Shown: positions 7,434 through 14,771, counted from the first letter of the stretch. The stretch is DNA of 20,727 nucleotides from DYMC01 sp035406705 (GCA_964426675.1 CAYRRM010000038.1:1-20727), one strand, 5' to 3'. A program made the numbers and translations. The notes: generated by a model not told the origin, from the sequence alone.

Positions 7434-8693
7434 ATGGGACTTGTCAATATAATTGAAAGCAAGGCAATAAATTTTGACGATGCAATAAACATCGTAAAGG
7501 AGTTTGATGAGATTATAAATACCGACATAAAGGAGTTTTTAATTAAACTTAAAGAAAAAGAAAAAGAAGATGAAATAAAATCCGATTTGGATAAAACGAT
7601 AAAAAAGATAGAGGATTATGGTGCTGAAAAAGTTTACGGGTATGGATACCAAGGCATTTCAATTATAGAAGAATTGAAAAAGATACTTGAAGCGAAAGAT
7701 ATAAAGAAAGCAATCAACGAGTTAATTGATAAACTTGAGAAAATAAAAGCAGGATATGGGTATCCCTCTGTGAATGGTTGCCTATCTGTCGATAAAAAAC
7801 AAGAGGGAATGGCCGAGACAGTAAATTTGATGAACCAAGAAATCTGCTCGGTCGGAAACTTTACAGCAAGAGGTGTTAAGATAACCAAAGAAGACCTGAA
7901 TGAAATTGCAGAGAACTGGGTGAAATTAAAAGACAGGGTTAAACCACCTATCAAGATTGGGCATTTTGGAGAAGGGTTTGGTATGCCCGCTGTTGGCTGG
8001 GTTGATAATATCAGAGTTGAGGGCGACAAACTCATTGCCGACTTCAGGGATGTCCCTAAAAAGGTTGCAGACCTCATAAGATACAAGGCATATAGAAGGG
8101 TTTCTCCAGAGTTATATGTAGATTTTGAAGAAGACGGCATGAAACATGGAAAGGTTCTCAAAGCCGTATCTATTCTCGGGGCTGATATACCACAGATAAA
8201 AACCCTCAAAGATTTAGAGGTTCTTTATAACACAGATGAAGCCAAATCAGTTGACTTCGTAATTGACGAGAAAGAAAAAGAAGATAATATAGATTCCCCA
8301 GTTAAAAAAATACTTGAAGAGAACATACGGCTTAAAATAGATAACTTCATTGAAAAAAACTCTAACAAGGTAATCCCTTCTATTGAGCCACTGGTTAGAG
8401 AAGTTCTAAAGGTTGCCTATATGCAGGAACTTGATGTCAAGTTTACAGAGAAGGAAAAAATAGTCAACATGTCTCTTGGTGATGCCATAAAAGAGATATT
8501 TAACAGGTTACCTGATATAGTTGACCTTGAGGAAAAAGCAAAGTCCATAGTTGATACACATATTGATGAGGAGGCATTGATAAAAGAAACGGCACAGAAA
8601 TTCAATATATCCGAAACAGATGCAGTCAGGAAACTTATTAGGGAAGGTAAAATAAAATTCTTTATTGAAACAGAAAACAACGATAAAGAATAA
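7434..8693 (+). CDS. Prohead protease / scaffold, Mu I-like
   Basis: A 419-residue protein just upstream of decoration and capsid genes, the usual place of the maturation protease and scaffold. Residues ~127-250 match the Mu I-like pattern: VGNFTARGVKITKEDLNEIA, then IKIGHFGEGFGMPAVGWV (near 174-190), then YRRVSPELYVDF (near 220-230), with the conserved GH, GWV and VSPE elements. Before this is an unusual ~120-residue Lys/Glu-rich coiled-coil-like segment containing YGYGY and AGYGYPS. The C-terminal ~140 residues are acidic and helical, fitting an internal scaffold. The ribosome binding site (AAAAGGAGGT, 7-8 bases before ATG) is close to ideal, consistent with high expression of the capsid group. 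Confidence 0.82.
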   Translation: MGLVNIIESKAINFDDAINIVKEFDEIINTDIKEFLIKLKEKEKEDEIKSDLDKTIKKIEDYGAEKVYGYGYQGISIIEELKKILEAKDIKKAINELIDKLEKIKAGYGYPSVNGCLSVDKKQEGMAETVNLMNQEICSVGNFTARGVKITKEDLNEIAENWVKLKDRVKPPIKIGHFGEGFGMPAVGWVDNIRVEGDKLIADFRDVPKKVADLIRYKAYRRVSPELYVDFEEDGMKHGKVLKAVSILGADIPQIKTLKDLEVLYNTDEAKSVDFVIDEKEKEDNIDSPVKKILEENIRLKIDNFIEKNSNKVIPSIEPLVREVLKVAYMQELDVKFTEKEKIVNMSLGDAIKEIFNRLPDIVDLEEKAKSIVDTHIDEEALIKETAQKFNISETDAVRKLIREGKIKFFIETENNDKE

Positions 8694-8718
8694 CCAACCA
8701 TAAAAAAGGAGGTATAAG

Positions 8719-9117
8719 ATGGAAAGATTAGAAAGAAGTTATATAAATGGATATGGTAATGACCTTTATCCGTTCAGGTTTGTAAAATTTTCAGACGAAG
8801 GAGAGGTCACGCTGTGTTCTGCGGGCGATTTGGCAATTGGAGTTACTCTTCGCAACTACAGATATACATCAAGTTCAAGTTCAACAATTGACTATGTGAC
8901 TCCTGATGATGAACCCGTTCCAGTTGTCATATCTGGTATCACAGAGGTTGAATGCGGTGGAACTGTAAGCGCTGGGGATATAGTGGCTTCTGATGATGAC
9001 GGAAAGGCGGTTGTGATGACCAATGGACAACACGGTAACGGTATAGCCCTTGAGGATGGGGAAGATGGTAGCAGGATAAAGATACTTATAACACATATTG
9101 CGTTGAATATTTCATAA
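8719..9117 (+). CDS. Capsid decoration protein, DUF2190-like
   Basis: The 132-residue protein lies between the protease/scaffold and the major capsid gene, where decoration or stabilisation proteins are found. The sequence is beta-rich, with AGDLAIGVTL near residues 35-45 and a repeated pattern VECGGTVSAGDIVASDDDGKA followed by a closing IKILI strand, the general pattern of DUF2190 proteins. An AAAAAAGGAGGT site sits directly upstream, as for the capsid gene. No signal peptide or membrane segment is seen. It probably coats the outside of the capsid. Confidence 0.72.
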   Translation: MERLERSYINGYGNDLYPFRFVKFSDEGEVTLCSAGDLAIGVTLRNYRYTSSSSSTIDYVTPDDEPVPVVISGITEVECGGTVSAGDIVASDDDGKAVVMTNGQHGNGIALEDGEDGSRIKILITHIALNIS

Positions 9118-9152
9118 CGGGATAACCTTTACACACAAAAAGGAGGTATAAA

Positions 9153-10079
9153 ATGGCTGAACTTATAAACAAGCAAATTCTTGAAAAAGCGTTTTTAAGT
9201 TATAACCCCAAGTTTAATTACATCGCAGATGAGATTTTGACACTTGTCAATGTATCTCAATCTGGTGAGAATTACAACATCTATGACTCGTTTTCTCTCA
9301 AACCCGAAGATGACATAGAGGGTAATTCTGGTGCTAAAATAGTTGAAGATACGGTTAGGGCAGTTCAGAGGGCTTCATACTCAACAATAAGCAGAGGTCT
9401 TAAATCTTTTATCAAGGATGAAGATAGAAAGAGTATGAACGATGCTGAGTTATTTGATTTGCTTCTTGACAAAATTGGGGCAATTAAAGAGAAACTCCTT
9501 CTTAATAAGGAAATCAGGGTTGCTAATTTAATAGAAAACAATGGAAACTCTACATCCCCTACAACCAAATGGGATGCCAGCAATCCGACTATAGAAAAAG
9601 ATATAAGAGAGGCAATAGCCAGTTTTGAAGATTATGCTGGCATAACCCCTAACCTAATAATTATACCGAAGCCAGTTTGGGATACGATGGTGATGGACGA
9701 GACATTAAGAAATGTCTGGCTGTTAGTTCCATCAAGTGCAGATAAGAATAAAATTAAACTCTCGTCTCTCTTAAATATGCTGTTTGATAACTTTGAGAAG
9801 ATAATTATTCCAAACGCAAAGAAAGATACAACCAAGAAAGGCAAGGCGCAGAGTTTGTCTTACGTATGGACTTCAGACACCGTGGCACTGCTTTACTATA
9901 CTCCAATCGGAACAAGGGAGACATTCACTTGGGGAGCCAACTTCAAGTATCAGGATTTCAAAATCCGTCAGTGGAGAGAAGAAGACCCAGAAGGTGTGTG
10001 GGTTAAGGTTAGTTATCAAACAGATGAAAAAGTTGTCTGTAGTAATGCAATCTACAAACTGACAGATGTGTTAACATAA
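9153..10079 (+). CDS. Major capsid protein (HK97 fold inferred)
   Basis: The 308-residue protein has the size, position (after protease and decoration genes) and strong ribosome binding site (AAAAAGGAGGT) expected of a major capsid protein. Recognisable elements are an N-terminal region with YNIYDSFSLKPEDDIEG, a central KWDASNPTIEKDIREAIASF (near residues 133-152) followed by NLIIIPKPVWDTMV, and a C-terminal KIRQWREEDPEGVWVKVSYQTDEKVV. The WDASNPTIEKDI...PNxLIIxxxVW arrangement is shared by many HK97-fold coat proteins in which a helix precedes a beta strand. There is no long N-terminal delta domain, consistent with a separate scaffold. A GC-rich hairpin follows 17 bases after the stop. Confidence 0.82.
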   Translation: MAELINKQILEKAFLSYNPKFNYIADEILTLVNVSQSGENYNIYDSFSLKPEDDIEGNSGAKIVEDTVRAVQRASYSTISRGLKSFIKDEDRKSMNDAELFDLLLDKIGAIKEKLLLNKEIRVANLIENNGNSTSPTTKWDASNPTIEKDIREAIASFEDYAGITPNLIIIPKPVWDTMVMDETLRNVWLLVPSSADKNKIKLSSLLNMLFDNFEKIIIPNAKKDTTKKGKAQSLSYVWTSDTVALLYYTPIGTRETFTWGANFKYQDFKIRQWREEDPEGVWVKVSYQTDEKVVCSNAIYKLTDVLT

Positions 10080-10093
10080 GAGCGTATCACTCT

Positions 10094-10132
10094 GTCGGGG
10101 CGGGTGAGATTACTTATCAATCCCGCCCCACT
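10094..10132 (+). promoter_or_regulatory. GC-rich hairpin between capsid and methyltransferase genes
   Basis: GGGGCGGG (10097-10104) and CCCGCCCC (10122-10129) form a perfect 8-bp G/C stem with a 17-base loop. GT/AC pairs (10094-10095 with 10130-10131) extend it past a bulged C. It is by far the most GC-rich element in the window. No T-run follows, so it is not a canonical intrinsic terminator. It may protect the 3' end of abundant capsid mRNA or act as an attenuator. Its 3' arm ends three bases before the methyltransferase ATG, so it would also occlude that start. Confidence 0.72.
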
Positions 10133-10786
10133 ATGAAAGAACTAAAAGAGTTTTGGGACAATCTAACGCCATTTGATAAGCATATTTCTAACGATGATAA
10201 CGATGTAAAGAGGTATATGCGCTGGGGTGATTTTATTCATTCAGATTTAATTTCCCGTATTAAAGAGCCGATAAAAACGGTGTTAGATTATGGTTGTGGT
10301 GGCGGATGGACACTATTAAACTTCCCTAATGATACAGAGTTTTATTTATTTGATATATGTCAGGAGTGTTTAGATATTGCAGAAAAAAGGTTAGTTGAAA
10401 ATGGTAAAACAAAGATAAAGAAACACTTAATTAAGGGCATACCATCAGAGCAAGATATTACTGGCATACCACCGATAGATTTACTTTTATGCACATTAGT
10501 TATTAACCATATGCCCTCTTATGAATATTACCTTGGTGTTTCGGATTTATGGGTAAAGATTAACCCGAAATACATTATTTTGCATCAAAGGCACTCTGAT
10601 ATTACTGTTAAAGCAAGAAATTTTGATGAGTATAAAAAACGATACAGCAAGGGATTAATGATGTCAACTTATCACACAACCTTACCATTTGATAAATGGA
10701 AACTTCTTTACTGGACACTGGAAGATGCAAAATTTGGGCATTGGTGTGTTGATGGTTATGAATTTTTCATTTTAAGGAGAAAATGA
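10133..10786 (+). CDS. Class I SAM-dependent methyltransferase, target unknown
   Basis: The 217-residue protein has a clear SAM-binding motif I, VLDYGCGGGWTLL (residues 50-62), an acidic residue ending the second strand (YLFDICQECLDIAEKRL, D74), and a PIDLLLCTLVINHMP stretch near strand 4. It lacks DPPY, so it is not a Dam-type DNA enzyme; a small-molecule, protein or RNA target is possible. It interrupts the order capsid - connector and has no Shine-Dalgarno site; the ATG lies three bases after a strong hairpin, so translation is probably low or conditional. The gene looks like an inserted accessory gene (moron) in the structural operon. Its 3' end contains the AAGGAG that serves the next gene. 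Confidence 0.8.
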   Translation: MKELKEFWDNLTPFDKHISNDDNDVKRYMRWGDFIHSDLISRIKEPIKTVLDYGCGGGWTLLNFPNDTEFYLFDICQECLDIAEKRLVENGKTKIKKHLIKGIPSEQDITGIPPIDLLLCTLVINHMPSYEYYLGVSDLWVKINPKYIILHQRHSDITVKARNFDEYKKRYSKGLMMSTYHTTLPFDKWKLLYWTLEDAKFGHWCVDGYEFFILRRK

Positions 10787-10787
10787 A

Positions 10788-11264
10788 ATGGCTTATTTAA
10801 CTGTTGATGAAGTGAGAGAATTATATACTGGCATAGATGAAGCAATAACAAGGAGAACTCTAACAGAAGGCGTAGTTGAGAGATGGATTTCAAACTCGCA
10901 ATCTATAATTGATGGGATGCTTTCTATTAGTTTTGAAGTGCCGTTCACCGAAGTTCCACCGCTTGTTAAAACATTAACTATTGAATTATTTGAGTATTTC
11001 TGGCAAAAGGCGGTATATACACCAACAAGCACTGGTGAGGAAGTTCCATGGCTCTATGCGAGATATGACAGAATAATGAACCTATTAGATAAAATAGCGG
11101 TTGGAGTAGTCAAGTTAGTTGATAGTGATGGAAATATAATAGAACCGATATACAAAGTTGCTAAACTGAAATCTAATTATGAAAACCAAGAACCAATATT
11201 TGACATAGAAAGAGAAGTTTACGAAAATGATGTTCCAGAGAATTATGGGAAAGCGGGGTTATAA
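10788..11264 (+). CDS. Head-tail connector, Mu gp36-like (DUF1320)
   Basis: A 158-residue protein starting one base after the methyltransferase stop, with AAGGAG upstream. The pattern is that of DUF1320/gp36-like connector proteins: N-terminal AYLTVDEVRELY, a helix with an Asp (ISNSQSIIDGMLS), a VPPLVKTLTIELFEYFW helix, then YARYDRIMNLLDKIAVGVVKL. Such proteins bind beneath the portal and form the adaptor to which the tail attaches. The C-terminal ~30 residues are acidic and specific to this protein. The stop overlaps the next start as TAATG. Confidence 0.75.
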   Translation: MAYLTVDEVRELYTGIDEAITRRTLTEGVVERWISNSQSIIDGMLSISFEVPFTEVPPLVKTLTIELFEYFWQKAVYTPTSTGEEVPWLYARYDRIMNLLDKIAVGVVKLVDSDGNIIEPIYKVAKLKSNYENQEPIFDIEREVYENDVPENYGKAGL

Positions 11265-11722
11265 TGGACTACATAAAAAAGACAAATGAGATAAAAGCAA
11301 AAATAATAGAACTCTTAGAGAATGCCGAAATACAGAACTTAAAAGGTATTAAATTAAGGGTTGTTGATGTTGGATTGTCAAACAACATTGATACTGGAGA
11401 ATGTCCTATACTTGCTGTATATAAATTAAATGTCTCTGGTGAACATATTAGGTCAGACCAGCCATCTGTGGATGTCCCAAGAATGCTTACAATAAATCTT
11501 GCACTTGCAGATTATTCGATTGTATCAGTAAATGAGGCAGAAAGTTTAACAGATGACCTATTAGAGAAGATACTGGGTGTTTTAATAGACAACCCAACCC
11601 TTGATGGGTTTGTTGACAAGTATATTGTATCAAACATAACTTTTGATGAGATAAGAGACAGAGGGGTTTTTTTCTCTATTCCTGAAATATCACTTGAAAT
11701 ATTACTTAAAGGAGTGTATTAA
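11264..11722 (+). CDS. Probable tail terminator / head-tail joining protein
   Basis: The 152-residue protein starts on a TAATG overlap with the connector gene. The layout (N-terminal helix DYIKKTNEIKAKIIELLENA, then beta strands and a helix ESLTDDLLEKILGVLIDN, ending ISLEILLKG) resembles tail terminator proteins of the gpU/gp37 type, which cap the tail tube and join it to the head. No specific family signature is recognised, and position between the gp36-like connector and the tail genes is the main evidence. Confidence 0.5.
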   Translation: MDYIKKTNEIKAKIIELLENAEIQNLKGIKLRVVDVGLSNNIDTGECPILAVYKLNVSGEHIRSDQPSVDVPRMLTINLALADYSIVSVNEAESLTDDLLEKILGVLIDNPTLDGFVDKYIVSNITFDEIRDRGVFFSIPEISLEILLKGVY

Positions 11723-11726
11723 TAAT

Positions 11727-12728
11727 ATGCCTAAAATAGACATTAACTATGAAATTACATCACATATTGGTGGTAGGAAGATTTTCAAAACACAAATGGA
11801 AGCAGTATTTGCAAGTTTCCTGTCATCGGAACTTAAAAGGAAATTTCTCAGACAAGGGGTAGAGATATTCCTTTACAAAACTGGCGATGTTGCTTTCAGC
11901 ACTGCATCTGTATTCTCTTCATTAAAATCAAAAGATGTTTCCAATGAAGCACTCAAACATATAAATGTCCGTTTTAGTGAGTATTTACTTTCAGAGTGGA
12001 GTAAACGTGAAAGGCAATTCCCGCCATTAAAAAGTGCATCTGTTTCCCAAAGAAACATCAGGCGTCTCAATGGGTGGAAAGGTGGTGTATATAATCCTCC
12101 ACTGACATTTACTGGTAGGTTCAAGAGTGCTTTTCTTGAAGCAATGATGATAGGAGAATTTGCCTTTTTTGATAGAACCAAATGGGATAAAAACAGGTTG
12201 GTATTTACAGAACCAGAAATAAAAATATACTGGAACCAGAACGAGAAAGTAGAAGGACTTGAGACATCTTTCCAGAAATACTTTTACCGTTCTACATTGA
12301 TAAGCCCAAAGTTTTTCCATCTTGCTGTGGCACACGCAAAAATGGGAAGAGATGTCTTTCCATCAAGGTATCAAGATTTTTCGCTTGAGAAAAAGGGGGA
12401 TAAGATTATTATGAAACCAAAGCAATGGTTCAAACAACCAATGTATAAAGGTATCATAAAACCGTTTATCAAACAGGATTTAAGAGAAATATTTAAGAAA
12501 CTACGAGAAGGGACACCATCAACCGAAGACACTGAAAAGATAACAAAAGATATTTTCGGCCAAGCAATTGATATACTTGCCGACAGAGGATTATTAAAAG
12601 ACCCGACATTAAAAGAACTTATTAATAGAGTTATACAAGACATTAAGAGTAAGAAAATAAAAGTGAATATTAAATTTGCTGGTGCATTAGCAAACTTTAT
12701 ACAGGAAAAAATTGGTGAATATTTATAA
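11727..12728 (+). CDS. Probable tail completion / virion morphogenesis protein (gpG/Tail_S-like)
   Basis: This 333-residue protein contains PPLTFTGRFKSAFLEAMMIG (near residues 133-152), reminiscent of the tG-x-L-x-S-I core of phage virion morphogenesis proteins (P2 gpS / Mu gpG type). It is about twice the usual length, with an extra basic N-terminal half and a helical, Lys-rich C-terminus. ATG 11727 is preferred over the upstream TTG 11694, since AAAGGAG (11708-11714) precedes it, though the 12-base spacing is long. It sits between the probable tail terminator and the tube gene, as expected. The match is partial, so the role is tentative. Confidence 0.45.
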   Translation: MPKIDINYEITSHIGGRKIFKTQMEAVFASFLSSELKRKFLRQGVEIFLYKTGDVAFSTASVFSSLKSKDVSNEALKHINVRFSEYLLSEWSKRERQFPPLKSASVSQRNIRRLNGWKGGVYNPPLTFTGRFKSAFLEAMMIGEFAFFDRTKWDKNRLVFTEPEIKIYWNQNEKVEGLETSFQKYFYRSTLISPKFFHLAVAHAKMGRDVFPSRYQDFSLEKKGDKIIMKPKQWFKQPMYKGIIKPFIKQDLREIFKKLREGTPSTEDTEKITKDIFGQAIDILADRGLLKDPTLKELINRVIQDIKSKKIKVNIKFAGALANFIQEKIGEYL

Positions 12729-12733
12729 TGATG

Positions 12734-12762
12734 TTGACTTTCTCTTATTATAGCGGTAAAAC
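12734..12762 (+). promoter_or_regulatory. Possible internal promoter before the tail tube gene
   Basis: TTGACT (12734-12739), 17 bases, TAAAAC (12757-12762) lie in the 64-base gap before the tail tube gene, the largest gap in the rightward operon. The -35 box matches 5 of 6 and the -10 box 4 of 6 positions. Transcription would start near 12769 and give the abundant tube protein extra message. Confidence 0.42.
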
Positions 12763-12792
12763 AATTAAAACAAACAAAACAAGGAGGTTAGA

Positions 12793-13305
12793 ATGGATAA
12801 GACAAAGGTTTTGGCAAGTTCTGCCACATTGCTAATTGGTGAAAAAGGGAAGTCGGCAACGAACATCGGGTTTACTCAGGGGGGTGTAAGTATTACACCT
12901 TCAAGGGATACTACTGAAATAGTTGCCGACCAGACAAAGTATCCTCTCTATATTCTTACTACAAGAAGAGGCGCAGAAATCAATTTTAGGTTAATGGAAG
13001 TCACTCCAGCCAATATTAAACTTGGATGGGGCGAACCGGGTAAATCTGGTAATACTTCTAACGAGGTTTCTCTTGGGGCAGAAGAAACCACTCCGCCATC
13101 CTACACACTGAAAATTTATGGCACACGTATGGATGGTAAATATGTGGTGTTTACCTTCTATGATTGCACACCTTCTGGTGCTGGTGCTCTCAATTTCGCT
13201 AATGCGGAGGCCGCCTTAATAGAAGGAACCTTTACGGCTCTGTATGATGATACAGAGGACTGTATTGGGTTAATGGAGGGAATGGATACACCGCCTGCTT
13301 CATAA
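12793..13305 (+). CDS. Major tail tube protein
   Basis: The 170-residue, beta-rich protein (FTQGGVSITPSRDTTEIVADQ near residues 27-47, then PLYILTTRRGAEINFRLMEVT) has the pattern of siphovirus tail tube proteins: an early strand ending in a VxxTP-type segment, a conserved middle hairpin, then LKIYGTRMDGKYVVFTFYDC and a closing AALIEGTFTALYDD strand. A strong ribosome binding site (acaaggaggtt) and the possible promoter at 12734 fit high expression. It is placed just upstream of the tail chaperones and tape measure, as usual. No tail sheath gene is adjacent, supporting a non-contractile tail. Confidence 0.75.
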   Translation: MDKTKVLASSATLLIGEKGKSATNIGFTQGGVSITPSRDTTEIVADQTKYPLYILTTRRGAEINFRLMEVTPANIKLGWGEPGKSGNTSNEVSLGAEETTPPSYTLKIYGTRMDGKYVVFTFYDCTPSGAGALNFANAEAALIEGTFTALYDDTEDCIGLMEGMDTPPAS

Positions 13306-13313
13306 AAAACATT

Positions 13314-13333
13314 AAAGGAGGATTACGATGGAA
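13314..13333 (+). repeat. 20-bp repeated translation start region, copy 1
   Basis: The 20 bases from the Shine-Dalgarno AAAGGAGG through the ATG and the next codon (aaaggaggattacgatggaa) are identical to 14121-14140, at the start of the tail chaperone gene. Similarity stops right after, so only the initiation region is shared. Confidence 0.7.
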
Positions 13334-13693
13334 ATGAAAAAAGATTGGTTTTGGGGGAACAAGCGAGGAGTTAGGTTTGAAAAATCTACTATTAAATTAA
13401 CAAATGATGGTGTGTATTTATCGGATCTTTATTTAACTGCTATGCTGTTATGTTGCGTTGATGGAACCTTATGTGAAAAAGCAGTTAAGATACCAGAGAG
13501 TCCTAATAAACTACATTTCTTTGTAAGAGGCAATCCCAATGATATAAGAGAGTTTCTTAACTATTTCTTTAATGGTCAAAAAGCGCAAAATATTTTGGTT
13601 CCCAAGGTTGATGAATTACGTGCTTTTACAAATAAGGTTTCATACCTGAAGGCGGTTCTTGACAGAAGCAAAGTAAACATAAAAAATGGATAA
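13328..13693 (+). CDS. Small protein of unknown function between two tail tube-like genes
   Basis: The 121-residue protein is not securely recognised. It begins MEMKKDWFWGNKRGVRFEKS, has a hydrophobic Cys-containing helix (LYLTAMLLCCVDG, near residues 36-48) and a basic C-terminus. The middle (LYLTAMLL, then KLHFFVRG, then LKAVLDR) weakly recalls small DUF5659-type proteins found beside phage and mobile genes. It has a strong ribosome binding site, and its last 8 bases overlap the next gene. Its position inside the tail module suggests a tail assembly or minor tail role. Confidence 0.6.
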   Translation: MEMKKDWFWGNKRGVRFEKSTIKLTNDGVYLSDLYLTAMLLCCVDGTLCEKAVKIPESPNKLHFFVRGNPNDIREFLNYFFNGQKAQNILVPKVDELRAFTNKVSYLKAVLDRSKVNIKNG

Positions 13694-14117
13694 GACACAA
13701 TTTCTTGTATTGAAAAACGGGTCAACTGTTTCTTTTAATGGAACTGAGTTGGGTTATACTAACGGGATAAGATTAACACCACAATTTACAGTTTTTGAGT
13801 TAGATAACCAGAAAATTGGAAAGGTATCAAGTGAGACACATATAACTTCAGTTGAAGTTGAAGTTAACATATATGAATGGAACACGAACAATATAGGACT
13901 TCTACAGGACGGAAACTTATCAGGTCAGTTAGTTATTTATGGTGAAACTTTTTCGTCCACTAATAAATACAGAAAAATTACGGTTTATAATGCTTATAGA
14001 ACTAACATCGGCGCTGTAGAACTTGGTAAATTACCAGTTCCAACTACGTTGACTTTTACTGGATATGTAGATGAGACAACAGGAAAAGTTTATATAGTAG
14101 AAACAACTGGAAAATAA
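13686..14117 (+). CDS. Second tail tube-like protein
   Basis: The 143-residue protein is nearly all beta, with LVLKNGSTVSFNGTELGYT at residues 7-25, SVEVEVNIYEWNTNNIGLL near 55-73 and a closing PTTLTFTGYVDETTGKVYIV. Both it and the 170-residue tube protein begin MDKT. The fold pattern suggests a tail tube-like or tail-stabilising paralogue, possibly a decorating Ig-like or minor tube subunit. It starts within the end of the preceding gene without a clear Shine-Dalgarno site, so it is likely translationally coupled. Confidence 0.55.
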   Translation: MDKTQFLVLKNGSTVSFNGTELGYTNGIRLTPQFTVFELDNQKIGKVSSETHITSVEVEVNIYEWNTNNIGLLQDGNLSGQLVIYGETFSSTNKYRKITVYNAYRTNIGAVELGKLPVPTTLTFTGYVDETTGKVYIVETTGK

Positions 14118-14120
14118 CCA

Positions 14121-14140
14121 AAAGGAGGATTACGATGGAA
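14121..14140 (+). repeat. 20-bp repeated translation start region, copy 2
   Basis: Identical to 13314-13333 and likewise spans the ribosome binding site, ATG and next codon, here for the tail chaperone. Two genes with the same initiation region 807 bases apart may reflect a local duplication of a tube-plus-next-gene unit. Confidence 0.7.
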
Positions 14141-14512
14141 GAGATAAAGAAACAAACAAGCAAAAACGATTTAAGAGAATTTATTGAAGCCAGTAGAGAA
14201 CATGAGGCGGAATTTCAGGGTAAAAAGATTATATTCAAACCCCTAAACTCATCAGACGCTTTGATATTCCTTGATTTACTTATCAGTGGCAAACCCTTTA
14301 CAGATATTATTCAAAATAATGAATTCATAAGGATTGCTTCTGTCTCGTTAGAGGTTGACCAAGATGATTTTAAGAAAACTTCCCCTGCCTTCAAAATATT
14401 TGTCCTTAACCAATTACTTGAAATCGGAGGATACGATTTTTTTTGGGAGCAGGTAAAAAAGACACAGGAGAAGGTCGCAGAAATGATGAAACGATTGGGG
14501 GTGGAGGTTTAA
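14135..14512 (+). CDS. Tail assembly chaperone, gpG-like (unshifted product)
   Basis: The 125-residue product lies immediately before the tape measure and ends inside an overlapping -1 frame, the hallmark of the lambda G / GT tail chaperone pair. The protein is mostly helical and acidic (EFIEASREHEAEFQGKKIIFKPLNSSDAL, then FKIFVLNQLLEIGGYDFFWEQ). Such proteins bind the tape measure during tail assembly and are absent from the virion. The ribosome binding site AAAAGGAGG precedes ATG 14135. Normal termination is TAA at 14510-14512. Confidence 0.8.
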   Translation: MEEIKKQTSKNDLREFIEASREHEAEFQGKKIIFKPLNSSDALIFLDLLISGKPFTDIIQNNEFIRIASVSLEVDQDDFKKTSPAFKIFVLNQLLEIGGYDFFWEQVKKTQEKVAEMMKRLGVEV

Positions 14513-14757
14513 CATTTCTCCCAATATATGAGGAATTGATACACAGAGGATTTGAACTTGAATATCTTCTTTACAGGGCTACATTAAAACAGGTATTATT
14601 ACTATATAATGCTTCAAGGGCTAACCAGAAAGAAGAGAATAAAGAGAAAGCAGTCCTTGAATTTCTTATAACTGCTGGTGCTTTCGGTAGTAAGGTTGCT
14701 ATTAGAGAACTCAAAAAGATACTTGGATATGAGAAGGATGAGATTGAATATATTTAA
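14135..14757 (+). CDS. Tail assembly chaperone, gpGT-like fusion made by -1 frameshift
   Basis: A -1 shift at A-AAA-AAG (14455-14461) joins the first 109 codons of the G-like frame to the overlapping frame that runs to 14757, giving a fusion of about 207 residues. The added 98 residues begin D-T-G-E-G, cross a GIGGGG-like glycine-rich linker (about 14494-14508), then form a helical domain with FLPIYEELIHRG, LLYRATLKQVLLLYNASRA and AVLEFLITAGAFG. The downstream frame has no own convincing start (only TTG at 14443), so it is expected to be made only as the fusion. In lambda the T domain recruits the tube protein and the G domain coats the tape measure; the same role is inferred here. Confidence 0.82.
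14437..14461 (+). promoter_or_regulatory. Programmed -1 frameshift site (two tandem slippery heptamers)
   Basis: In the G-like frame the sequence reads GAT TTT TTT TGG GAG CAG GTA AAA AAG. A-AAA-AAG (14455-14461) is the classic strong bacterial -1 slippery heptamer, as in dnaX. T-TTT-TTT (14437-14443), 18 bases upstream, is also a correctly phased heptamer. GGGAG (14445-14449) between them is Shine-Dalgarno-like and could stimulate slippage at the second site. A slip at either place enters the open downstream frame. Confidence 0.85.
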
Positions 14758-14771
14758 TTGGAGGTTAATAA

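Noticed and set aside
11694..11726. TTG start for the tail completion-like gene.
   Set aside because: It lies upstream of the AAAGGAG site serving ATG 11727 and would add residues encoded by the preceding gene's end.
14437..14444. The T8 run as a sequencing-error frameshift that breaks one gene in two.
   Set aside because: The next A-AAA-AAG heptamer, the position before the tape measure and the -1 direction fit a programmed frameshift; a chaperone pair is the normal state.
7434..14757. Contractile Mu-like (myovirus) phage, because several head genes are Mu-type.
   Set aside because: There is no tail sheath gene; the tube, chaperone and tape measure order is that of a non-contractile tail.
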